Assembly: GCA_964634675.1 (NCBI GenBank)
Contig: CAZWLH010000051.1
Coordinates: forward strand, 1-10,605
Origin: UMGS172 sp964634675
GTDB lineage: Bacteria > Bacillota > Clostridia > Oscillospirales > Acutalibacteraceae
Direction: 5' to 3'
Length of the DNA: 10,605 nucleotides
Shown: piece after piece, positions 1-5,846 of the stretch
Position numbering within the stretch: position 1 is the stretch's first letter
Layout: every line of letters begins with the position of its first letter
Position numbers and translations under genes: made by a program
Notes under the pieces: model-generated
Told to the model about the DNA's origin: nothing
The model's input: the letters and a program-made list of their open reading frames with translations, nothing else
The model's database searches: none

Positions 1-67
1 GCAGGCTGTAAACCTCGTAGTAACTGCGGTCTTTCTCTTTCACGACCTTGTAGTACAACCGTGACAT
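1..67 (-). CDS. Possible 5' end of an unknown protein running off the left edge
   Basis: Read on the - strand from an ATG at 67-65, the first bases encode about 22 residues beginning MSRLYYKVVKEKDR and ending YYEVYSL at the window edge, with no stop. The charged and aromatic alternation (two Tyr-Tyr pairs, Lys/Glu-rich) looks like real protein. The + strand frame that continues into the next gene (frame 3) has several stops here. No Shine-Dalgarno sequence precedes the ATG, so the true start may differ or the reading may be a fragment of a displaced gene. I do not recognise the family. It runs opposite to the phage genes that follow. Confidence is low because only 67 bases are visible. Confidence 0.28.
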   Translation of the reverse strand, partial: MSRLYYKVVKEKDRSYYEVYSL

Positions 68-125
68 TAACAAGGCATTCGAAGAATTACAGCAGGCAAT
101 TATCGGTTTGGGAGGTAATGTTTAA
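54..125 (+). pseudogene. 3' remnant of a phage tail-region gene (last ~23 codons)
   Basis: The + strand frame ending at the TAA at 123-125 encodes a tail resembling RDINKAFEELQQAIIGLGGNV, amphipathic and protein-like. It sits immediately upstream of, and with its own stop just before, the next phage gene at 126, whose ribosome binding site lies inside it. The frame is closed by TAG at 51-53 and by earlier stops, so only a C-terminal stub remains. In intact prophages a structural or tail-associated gene would be expected here. Either the gene is broken by rearrangement or it is simply a chance open stretch. The identity of the full gene cannot be given. Confidence 0.3.
111..116 (+). promoter_or_regulatory. 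Ribosome binding site of the small phage protein
   Basis: GGAGGT lies nine bases upstream of the ATG at 126. It supports that start over the ATG at 118-120, which opens a frame of only six codons. Confidence 0.7.
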
Positions 126-320
126 ATGTTCAGTTTAAAGGAATTTATAAAATCGGGACTTATCAAGGCGGTCGGCAAAATGGCCGATTACAAGATAATA
201 CTCAATGCCGCCGGGTGGCTTGAAAAGGGCGTTTTGGAGGAAAGCGACCTTGCCGAAATCGACGCGGTAATAAACGGACAGTACGGGGAAGGAGAAAAGG
301 ATAATGATAAACAGATATAA
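126..320 (+). CDS. Small phage protein, XkdX-like
   Basis: A 64-residue protein with a good GGAGGT ribosome site. The N-terminal half is moderately hydrophobic and basic (residues 1-30). The middle carries a W-L-x-K-G-V-L-x-E-x-D-L-x-E-I pattern (about 31-45) that resembles the core of the XkdX family: short proteins between tail and lysis genes in Firmicute prophages such as PBSX, with no known biochemical function. The C-terminus is acidic and polar. The gene overlaps the following endolysin by 17 bases, which suggests translational coupling and one late transcript. Assignment to XkdX rests on size, position and the short motif only; it could be another small phage protein of unknown role. 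Confidence 0.6.
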   Translation: MFSLKEFIKSGLIKAVGKMADYKIILNAAGWLEKGVLEESDLAEIDAVINGQYGEGEKDNDKQI

Positions 321-1047
321 AAAAGGAGAAAGCTTAAAGCTCAGCGCAAATTTCGGCTCTGAGGAGTTCGCCTGCAAGGGCAAGAACTGTTGCAACGAGA
401 CTGTTATCGATACGGAGCTTGTAAAGTACTGTCAGTCGATAAGAGACCGTTTCGGTGCGGCGGTAGTCGTCAACAGCGGATACCGTTGCCCCGTTCACAA
501 CAAGGCGGTGGGCGGTGCTTACGGTTCAAAGCACACCGAGGGCAAGGCGGCAGATATCAAGGTTTCGGGTGTGGCACCTTCGGAAGTGGCAAAATACGCC
601 GAAAGCATCGGCATAAAGGGTATCGGACTTTATGAGACGGCGGCCGACGGCTTCTTTGTCCACATCGACACACGTGACAAAAAGGCGTTTTGGTACGGAC
701 AGGCTCAGTTGAAGCGTACCACCTTCGGCGGCGGTTCGCAGATGCTTTCTGTATCGGAATGGCAGAAAGCGGCTATTAAAGACGGTTTCGATGTTCCGAA
801 ATACGGAGCCGACGGCAAATGGGGCAGTGAATGTGAGGCTGTGGCTAAAAAGGCAGTATGCAAAAAGCGTATTCTCTACAAATACAAAAGCCTCACCGCA
901 CTTATCCAAAAGACGGTCGGAGTAACGGCCGACGGAAAGTTCGGAAACGCCACGAAAACGGCCGTCAAGGAATGGCAAAGGGCAAACGGGCTTACCGCCG
1001 ACGGTTGTGTAGGTTCCGCGACGTGGAAGAAAATGATAGGAGTATAA
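304..1047 (+). CDS. Phage endolysin: M15-family peptidase with C-terminal peptidoglycan-binding region
   Basis: A 247-residue cell-wall hydrolase. Residues about 10-130 form a Peptidase_M15_3-type zinc domain: an N-terminal F-x-S-E-E-F-A-C segment, the S-x-H-x-x-G-x-A-x-D signature at 75-84 (H77 and D84 as metal ligands), and F-V-H-I-D at 118-122 giving the third ligand H120. Such enzymes cut peptide bonds in peptidoglycan stem peptides or cross-bridges (D-Ala-D-Ala carboxypeptidase or endopeptidase type). Residues about 148-247 are a wall-binding region. The last 50 (A-D-G-K-F-G-N-A-T, then A-D-G-C-V-G-S-A-T-W) match the PG_binding_1 pattern, and a diverged first copy lies at about 150-185 with A-D-G-K-W-G. 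There is no signal peptide, so release depends on the holin nearby. AGGAG precedes the ATG, which lies inside the end of the previous gene. The family call is firm; the exact bond cut is inferred. Confidence 0.88.
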   Translation: MINRYKKGESLKLSANFGSEEFACKGKNCCNETVIDTELVKYCQSIRDRFGAAVVVNSGYRCPVHNKAVGGAYGSKHTEGKAADIKVSGVAPSEVAKYAESIGIKGIGLYETAADGFFVHIDTRDKKAFWYGQAQLKRTTFGGGSQMLSVSEWQKAAIKDGFDVPKYGADGKWGSECEAVAKKAVCKKRILYKYKSLTALIQKTVGVTADGKFGNATKTAVKEWQRANGLTADGCVGSATWKKMIGV

Positions 1048-1050
1048 AAA

Positions 1051-1293
1051 ATGAACGATACGATTCTTGTTGCGGTGCTGTCGCTCATCGGCACTCTCGG
1101 CGGTTCGCTTTGCGGAATACTGACCGCAAACCGGCTTTCAAACTACCGCATAGCTCAGTTGGAGCAAAAGGTGGAGCGGCACAACAGTGTTATCGAGCGT
1201 GTATACAAGCTTGAAAAGCACGAAGCGGTCATAAACGAAGAAATCAAGGTCGCCAATCACAGGATCGACGACCTTGAGGATTATCACAAATAA
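1051..1293 (+). CDS. Phage membrane-anchored coiled-coil protein (XhlA/holin-accessory type)
   Basis: An 80-residue protein with one N-terminal hydrophobic segment (about residues 4-26, Gly/Leu/Ile-rich) followed by a long charged, heptad-like helix (about 30-78; Leu, Val and Ile at regular spacing, ending V-A-N-H-R-I-D-D-L-E). This architecture and the closing motif are typical of a small protein found between endolysin and holin in many Clostridia prophages, often annotated as hemolysin XhlA-like or holin. It probably sits in the cytoplasmic membrane and assists lysis with the neighbouring holin. AGGAG at 1038-1042 lies eight bases before the ATG, inside the end of the endolysin gene, three bases after whose stop this gene starts. 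The topology is the reverse of classical XhlA (C-terminal membrane helix), so the family name is provisional. Confidence 0.7.
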   Translation: MNDTILVAVLSLIGTLGGSLCGILTANRLSNYRIAQLEQKVERHNSVIERVYKLEKHEAVINEEIKVANHRIDDLEDYHK

Positions 1294-1299
1294 GGAGGT
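1292..1299 (+). promoter_or_regulatory. Ribosome binding site that fixes the holin start
   Basis: AAGGAGGT overlaps the stop codon of the preceding gene and lies seven bases before the ATG at 1307. The in-frame ATG at 1274, eleven codons earlier, lies inside the upstream gene without such a site, so the start is placed at 1307. Confidence 0.8.
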
Positions 1300-1306
1300 G
1301 TTAAAA

Positions 1307-1516
1307 ATGAAGGCTTGGTTTAAAAAGCACTCGAAATGGTTCAAGGCGGCAGGCATCAGAGCCGTCAAGACCACGGCACAGACCGCGGTTTCGATGATAC
1401 CTATCGGTGTCGGAGTTGCCGACGTCGGTTGGCTTGCCGTTTTCGGCACCGCACTGCTTTCGGGCGTGGTTTCCCTGCTCACAAGCATCGCCGGTCTGCC
1501 GGAGGTGAAGGAGTGA
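1307..1516 (+). CDS. Phage holin, r1t-type
   Basis: A 69-residue protein with a basic N-terminus (M-K-A-W-F-K-K-H-S-K) and two hydrophobic segments, about residues 18-37 and 42-62, joined by a short turn containing V-A-D-V-G-W. The order K-x-x-A-Q-T-A-V, then D-V-x-W, then L-L-S-x-x-x-S-L-L-T-S-I-A-G-L-P-E matches the Phage_r1t_holin family. Holins oligomerise in the membrane late in infection and open it so that the endolysin reaches the wall. The gene is the last of the phage cluster. The start at 1307 is preferred over 1274 because of the strong AAGGAGGT at 1292-1299. Fifteen bases after its stop a hairpin ends the cluster. Confidence 0.85.
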   Translation: MKAWFKKHSKWFKAAGIRAVKTTAQTAVSMIPIGVGVADVGWLAVFGTALLSGVVSLLTSIAGLPEVKE

Positions 1517-1530
1517 AAATGCCAAGTTTC

Positions 1531-1549
1531 GGCTGACTTTAAGTCAGCC
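1531..1549. terminator. Hairpin between convergent genes, probable bidirectional terminator
   Basis: GGCTGAC and GTCAGCC form a perfect seven-pair stem around a five-base TTTAA loop. It lies between the holin stop (1516) and the stop of the convergent oxidoreductase (1550-1552), touching the latter. On the + strand it is followed by a moderately T-rich tract (TTACATATATTT). On the - strand the following bases are less T-rich, so termination there may be weaker. Confidence 0.65.
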
Positions 1550-2836
1550 TTACATATATTTCTCGAGGTATTCGCCGAAATCGATGACCGTGCCGCTCAG
1601 GCGTGAATCCTCGGCCGCAAAGGCCAGCATATGGTTGCGGCAGGAAACGCCTATCTCGCTGACGTCGGAGGCATCGAGCTCATCGGTCATATAGCGGTAA
1701 AGGGCATCGACTATTCCGCTGTCGCCGCCGCCGTGTCCCGTTACGATACTGTCACCCGAAACGGCTATTTCGGCATCAAGATAACGGTATTCACGGGTCG
1801 CAAAATCGAAAAGCTCAAAGGCCTTGTCGGCCGGTGCACCCATTGTGGCATTAAGTTCACCCTTTGTGCCCATTATGTGCACTCTACGGCCGCCCTTTGT
1901 AAAGGCCGACATGGTCATGGAAACGGTTATTCCGCCGTCAAATTCCATATTAACGGTCTGGTGGTCGACAACGTCGTTGTCACAACGGAAAACGCATTTT
2001 CCGAACTGTGTGGTGCGAAGTGCCTCAAGCATTTCTTCATCGGTCGGACGGTGCTTTTGTGCGGCCGCCTCTCGGAACCAAAGGTTGTTTTTGTCATCGT
2101 AATAAAGCTTTACGGCGTTGTAGTAGCAAGTGTCGGCGTGCGGACAGCCGTCGGAGCAACGCTCGGGAGCGCCTTCGGGAGCGTTTTCGGCACGGAAGTA
2201 CGTGCGTGAGCCGAAGGACTGTATCTTGCGGCAATCCTTGCTTAAGAGCCACTGAAGAATGTCGAGGTCGTGACAGCATTTTTGCAACAGCATAAAGGAT
2301 GAGCGTTCACTGTTGCCCCAATTGCCTCTTACAAAGCTGTGGCTTTGGTGGAGATTGCCGACACCCTCTATGTGCTCTATCGAAATGACATCGCCCAAAA
2401 TGCCGTCGTCGATGATTTTTTTGAGCTTTGTAAAGAACGGTGTGTATCTCAAAACGTGGCAAACGATTATCTTACGTCCGCATTCCTTGGCTTTTTTCAG
2501 TATCGCGGCACATTCCTCGGGAGTCGGAGCCGCCGGCTTTTCGAGCAAAAGGTCATAACCGGCTTCGAGAGCCTTTATCGACGGCTCGATGTGCATACGG
2601 TCCATAGTCGAGATTATCGCAATGTCGGCGATTTTTTTGGCGGCGAGCATTTGCTCCCAACCTTCAAAGCAGTTTTCCTCGGCTATGCTGTGCTTTTCTT
2701 TTATGTATTCAAGGCGTTCTTTTATCGGTTCTGCCACGCCGACTACCTTGAATTTTTCGGGAATATTTGACATAATATCAGTATAAACGGTGCCTCGGCT
2801 TCCTGCACCGATGACCGCAACTGTGTATTGCTTCAT
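1550..2836 (-). CDS. Gfo/Idh/MocA-family NAD(P)-dependent oxidoreductase
   Basis: A 428-residue dehydrogenase. The N-terminal Rossmann fold shows V-I-G-A-G-S-R-G at 8-15 for the dinucleotide. E-K-P at 99-101 is the family hallmark with the catalytic lysine K100. C-C-H-D-L-D at 187-192 matches the conserved G-x-H-x-x-D active-site region (H189, D192). Members oxidise or epimerise sugars, inositols or sugar acids with NAD(P); the substrate here cannot be read. An insertion carries C227, C231 and C237, and further on lies C281-x3-C285 followed by D-N-D-V-V-D-H, a pattern I associate with one Firmicute subgroup. The length is somewhat above the usual 330-390. GGAGG lies seven bases before the ATG. 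It is transcribed divergently from an AraC-type regulator, which suggests an inducible catabolic step. The family is certain, the substrate unknown. Confidence 0.9.
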   Translation of the reverse strand: MKQYTVAVIGAGSRGTVYTDIMSNIPEKFKVVGVAEPIKERLEYIKEKHSIAEENCFEGWEQMLAAKKIADIAIISTMDRMHIEPSIKALEAGYDLLLEKPAAPTPEECAAILKKAKECGRKIIVCHVLRYTPFFTKLKKIIDDGILGDVISIEHIEGVGNLHQSHSFVRGNWGNSERSSFMLLQKCCHDLDILQWLLSKDCRKIQSFGSRTYFRAENAPEGAPERCSDGCPHADTCYYNAVKLYYDDKNNLWFREAAAQKHRPTDEEMLEALRTTQFGKCVFRCDNDVVDHQTVNMEFDGGITVSMTMSAFTKGGRRVHIMGTKGELNATMGAPADKAFELFDFATREYRYLDAEIAVSGDSIVTGHGGGDSGIVDALYRYMTDELDASDVSEIGVSCRNHMLAFAAEDSRLSGTVIDFGEYLEKYM

Positions 2837-2883
2837 AGGTATTCCTCCGATATAAAATTAAAGATTTTTATGTTGGGAAAATC

Positions 2884-2912
2884 GGTATAACCTGATTTTA
2901 CCCTATTTACAA
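2884..2912 (-). promoter_or_regulatory. Probable promoter of the oxidoreductase gene
   Basis: On the - strand TTGTAA (2912-2907), a 17-base spacer, then TATACC (2889-2884), each 4 of 6 to the sigma-A consensus. Initiation is expected near 2877, about 40 bases before the ATG at 2836. Its -35 overlaps the -35 of the divergent regulator promoter, so the two cannot easily be occupied together. Confidence 0.45.
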
Positions 2913-2934
2913 GCGATTTTATATGTGATATTAT
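2906..2934 (+). promoter_or_regulatory. Promoter of the AraC-family regulator
   Basis: TTTACA (2906-2911), a 17-base spacer, then TATTAT (2929-2934), each 5 of 6 to the sigma-A consensus, with an extended -10 TGA at 2926-2928. A start near 2941 would leave a leader of about 34 bases with AGGAG at 2962-2966 before the ATG at 2975. Confidence 0.65.
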
Positions 2935-2974
2935 ATATTTAATCTTTGATTTTATATAAACAGGAGCAGATCAA

Positions 2975-3787
2975 ATGCAGTCCTTTTCAGTAGGTTCAAC
3001 ACCTAAAATAACCGAATTATACACGACATATTCAAAAAAGTTCGAGCCAGAATACCGCTTTAAAGGCGAAACGCACGATTTTTGGGAGCTGGTGTGTGTG
3101 AATTCGGGTAAGATCAGCGTTGCCGCCGACAGTGACATTTTCGAGCTTTGCGCGGGGCAGGCGATCCTTCATCCGCCGATGCAGTTTCATAACATAACCG
3201 TAACGGGCAATGATTTTGCAGAGGTGACGGTTTTCACCTTTTCGGGCGAGAACATTCCGAGCTTAACAAACACGGTCTGTGAGCTTGACATTAACGAGGT
3301 CAACGCCGCTTACCGCTCTGCCTGCGAGCATTTCAATATTCTCCGCAAGCTTTGGATAGATTCCTTGAAAAGCTCTGACGACCGACATTTCGAATATATC
3401 AAACGGCTTGAGCTGCTGCTTGTGTTGCTTTATCCGTTGCCTAAAGCCGACCGCTCCGAGTCGTTAAGGGCGTTGAACTATTCGAGAATAGTGGCCGTAA
3501 TGAATGAAAACGTTGAAAAAAGACTGTCGGTCAAGGCTATTGCACGTCTTTGCAATATGAGCGAGATAGGTCTTCAAAAGACCTTTTCGTATTACGCAGG
3601 TGTCGGAGTGTTGTCGTATTTCAACCGTCTGAAAATGCGGTATTCGGCCGAAATACTGAAGGGCGGCGCCACGGTAAAGGAGGCGGCGCTTGCCGTCGGC
3701 TTTGAGGATCAAAACTATTTCAGCACCGTATTTAAGAGGATAACGGGCGTTTCGCCTACCGAATACATAAACAGCGGAAACAGCTGA
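2975..3787 (+). CDS. AraC-family transcriptional regulator
   Basis: A 270-residue regulator. Residues about 25-95 look like a cupin-type ligand-sensing domain (H-D-F-W-E-L near 34-39, then a G-x-x-x-L-H-P-P-x-x-x-H turn at 61-72). Residues about 170-266 form the AraC/XylS DNA-binding domain. Its first helix-turn-helix covers about 185-206 (V-K-A-I-A-R-L-C-N-M-S). The second covers about 234-256 and ends with the signature G-F-E-D-Q-N-Y-F-S-T-V-F-K-R, then G-V-S-P-T-E-Y. Such proteins usually activate a neighbouring catabolic gene when bound to a sugar or related ligand. The divergent oxidoreductase is the obvious target. AGGAG stands eight bases before the ATG. The ligand is unknown. Confidence 0.92.
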   Translation: MQSFSVGSTPKITELYTTYSKKFEPEYRFKGETHDFWELVCVNSGKISVAADSDIFELCAGQAILHPPMQFHNITVTGNDFAEVTVFTFSGENIPSLTNTVCELDINEVNAAYRSACEHFNILRKLWIDSLKSSDDRHFEYIKRLELLLVLLYPLPKADRSESLRALNYSRIVAVMNENVEKRLSVKAIARLCNMSEIGLQKTFSYYAGVGVLSYFNRLKMRYSAEILKGGATVKEAALAVGFEDQNYFSTVFKRITGVSPTEYINSGNS

Positions 3788-3801
3788 GTACCGCTTCCGC
3801 T
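3773..3801. terminator. Possible terminator hairpin between araC-type gene and recG
   Basis: AGCGGAA (3773-3779) and TTCCGCT (3795-3801) can form a seven-pair stem with a 15-base loop that contains the regulator's stop codon. On the + strand it is followed by TTATATTTA. The long loop and short T tract make it a modest candidate. It would serve the convergent gene ends at 3787 and 3815. Confidence 0.4.
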
Positions 3802-3814
3802 TTATATTTACGAA

Positions 3815-5845
3815 TCAGTTATAGCCATAGGTCTCGGCGGTTTTGAAAAGCTCTGCGACCTCCTCCTTAAGGCAGGCGTTTTGAGGCAGCTTAAGCTCCG
3901 GATCGCTTTCATACAAGCGACGGGCGGCGTTTCCCGCGGCTCTGAAAAGTTCCATATCCTCGGAAAGATCGGCGATTTTTAGCTTTGGCAATCCGTGTTG
4001 CCGCTTGCCCAAAAAGTCACCCGGACCTCTTAAACGCAGATCCTCATCGGCGATTTTAAAGCCGTCGTTGGTCGAGCACATAAGCTTTAAGCGCTTGGAA
4101 ACGTCAGCGTGCTTTCGGTCGGAAAGCAGTATGCAGGTCGAACGGTACCGACCTCTGCCGATTCGCCCTCTGAGCTGATGAAGCTGGCTGAGTCCGAACC
4201 TCTCGGCGTTTTCTATCAGCATAATAACGGCGTTGGGAACGTCTATTCCAACCTCGATAACGGTGGTGCTGACAAGCAGCTGAAGCTCACCGCTTGAGAA
4301 GGCCTTCATTACTGCATCCTTTTCCTTGGGTTTCATTTTTCCGTGCAAAAGTCCTACCTTATAGTCCTTAAAATCGGCTGAGCTTATTTCTTCATAGTAT
4401 TTTACGGCCGATTGCAGATCGGCGGTCTCGTTTTCCTCGACCATCGGGCAGACGATATAGCCCTGCCGACCCTTGTCCAAATGGTCACGGATATATCCGA
4501 AGGCACGCTTTCTTATAGATGAGTCAATGAGATAGGTGCTTATCGGCTGACGTCCGTTGGGCAGGGTGTCGATTATGCTTATGTCAAGATCGCCGTAAAA
4601 GATAAGCGACATAGTGCGAGGTATCGGAGTTGCCGACATAACAAGCATATGCGGCTCGTTGCCCTTGAAAATAAGGGAGGTGCGCTGCTTTACGCCGAAG
4701 CGGTGTTGCTCGTCGGTGACGATAAGACCGAGTCGGTCGAATTTGACGTCATCCTGAAGCACGGCGTGTGTGCCGATGACGATATCGACACCGCCCTCTT
4801 CGATTTCGGCCTTTATTTTCTTTTTGTTGGCCTTTGTGACCGAGCCGGTCAGCAGGGCCGTAGATATTCCGGTGTCCTTGAGCAGTGAGTTAAAGGTTTT
4901 AAAGTGCTGGGTCGCCAATACCTCGGTCGGTGCCATTATAACGGTTTGCCAACCGCATTTGGCGGCGCAAAAGCTCAGGGCGGCGGCAACGGCGGTCTTG
5001 CCCGAGCCGACGTCACCCTGAATCAGCCGTGACATAGGCCGTCCCGACGACATATCGCAAAGCGCTTGCGATATCGCCCTTTGCTGAGCATCGGTTAAAG
5101 TGAAGGGAAGAAGCGATTTGAATTCGGGCAATGCCGAATCGGTTATTCTTACCGGGGTATGGGCGCTTCGTGAGCTTTTTTGAAAAAGTATGCCTACCTG
5201 CAAAAAGAACAGCTCCTCGAAAATTAGCCTTTTGCGAGCGGCATTCAGCTCGGCCTTACTTTGCGGACGGTGAATTCCGTTCAAGGCTTCTTTAAGCGGT
5301 ACAAGATCGTATTCACTCAAAATTTCTTCGGGTAACGGGTCAGTGGGAGTGAATACCGACAAAGCGTTTTCAACTGCCTTGGCGATCGTCTTTGAGTTAA
5401 GCCCCGAGGTTTGCGGATATATCGGGCAGACCGTCTGCTCATTTATGTCATATATTTCGGGAGATGACATCTCACACGAAAAAAGCTTGCGGCTCATCGT
5501 ACCGTAAAATAAAAATTCCTTTCCGAATTCAAGCCTTTCGGCCGCCCATTTGCGGTTGAAAAGTGTTATTTCAACGTTTTCCTCACCGTCGTTGGCAAAG
5601 AATTTATAAATGACCATCCTTTGACGGATATATATTTCACGCACCTCACTTGCGACGGCGGCTTTTATACAGCAGGGGCGGTCAAACGGAGCTTCCCTGA
5701 GCTTCAACGGGTGTGAACGGTCGATATAGCTTCTCGGATAAAGGCGCAAAAGAGCGCCGACACTCTCCGCTCCGAGCTGACTGAACAGCTCGGAGCGTTT
5801 TTCGCCGACGCCTTTTACAAATCTTATACTGTCTGAGGCTTTCAT
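3815..5845 (-). CDS. recG: ATP-dependent DNA helicase RecG
   Basis: A 676-residue helicase, the normal length for RecG, which remodels stalled replication forks and Holliday junctions. Residues about 1-150 form the wedge/OB-type region that grips branched DNA (K-G-V-G-E-K-R near 11-17). The superfamily 2 motor follows: Walker A G-D-V-G-S-G-K-T at 277-284, A-P-T-E-V-L-A at 305-311, D-E-Q-H at 378-381 with R-F-G-V (the RecG form of the DExH box), S-A-T-P-I-P-R-T at 404-411, and Q-L-R-G-R-I-G-R-G at 557-565 (motif VI). The R-G-P-G-D-F-L-G segment near 606-613 is also typical. It is the last gene of the operon. The preceding fakA stop lies one base upstream (TGA-T-ATG) and no clear Shine-Dalgarno is present, so translation is probably coupled. 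Confidence 0.97.
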   Translation of the reverse strand: MKASDSIRFVKGVGEKRSELFSQLGAESVGALLRLYPRSYIDRSHPLKLREAPFDRPCCIKAAVASEVREIYIRQRMVIYKFFANDGEENVEITLFNRKWAAERLEFGKEFLFYGTMSRKLFSCEMSSPEIYDINEQTVCPIYPQTSGLNSKTIAKAVENALSVFTPTDPLPEEILSEYDLVPLKEALNGIHRPQSKAELNAARKRLIFEELFFLQVGILFQKSSRSAHTPVRITDSALPEFKSLLPFTLTDAQQRAISQALCDMSSGRPMSRLIQGDVGSGKTAVAAALSFCAAKCGWQTVIMAPTEVLATQHFKTFNSLLKDTGISTALLTGSVTKANKKKIKAEIEEGGVDIVIGTHAVLQDDVKFDRLGLIVTDEQHRFGVKQRTSLIFKGNEPHMLVMSATPIPRTMSLIFYGDLDISIIDTLPNGRQPISTYLIDSSIRKRAFGYIRDHLDKGRQGYIVCPMVEENETADLQSAVKYYEEISSADFKDYKVGLLHGKMKPKEKDAVMKAFSSGELQLLVSTTVIEVGIDVPNAVIMLIENAERFGLSQLHQLRGRIGRGRYRSTCILLSDRKHADVSKRLKLMCSTNDGFKIADEDLRLRGPGDFLGKRQHGLPKLKIADLSEDMELFRAAGNAARRLYESDPELKLPQNACLKEEVAELFKTAETYGYN

Positions 5846-5846
5846 A

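Larger units (their letters stand above)
2863..2957 (+). repeat. Four GATTTT direct repeats, candidate operators
   Basis: GATTTTTATG at 2863, GATTTTACCC at 2894, and the exact pair GATTTTATAT at 2915 and 2948 occur in the same orientation. Start-to-start distances are 31, 21 and 33 bases, near three, two and three helical turns, so the copies could face the same side of DNA. AraC-family proteins typically bind direct repeats. The third copy lies inside the spacer of the regulator promoter and the fourth just after its start site, fitting autorepression. The region is AT-rich, so chance resemblance is possible. Confidence 0.4.

Noticed and set aside
1..62. Fold-back assembly artefact at the left edge
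   Set aside because: The reverse complement of the first bases does not recur in the phage region downstream, so a simple local hairpin artefact is not supported, though another kind of misjoin remains possible.
1138..1488. - strand open frame across the two lysis genes
   Set aside because: It contradicts two + strand genes with strong ribosome sites and family features.
1631..2209. Long + strand open frame of 192 codons opposite the oxidoreductase
   Set aside because: It lies entirely antisense to a gene with clear family motifs, has no good ribosome site, and its composition is that of a shadow of the codon pattern on the other strand.
4703..4714. D-E-Q-H instead of D-E-A-H in the helicase, considered as a defect
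   Set aside because: D-E-Q-H followed by R-F-G-V is the normal form in RecG, so the enzyme looks intact.
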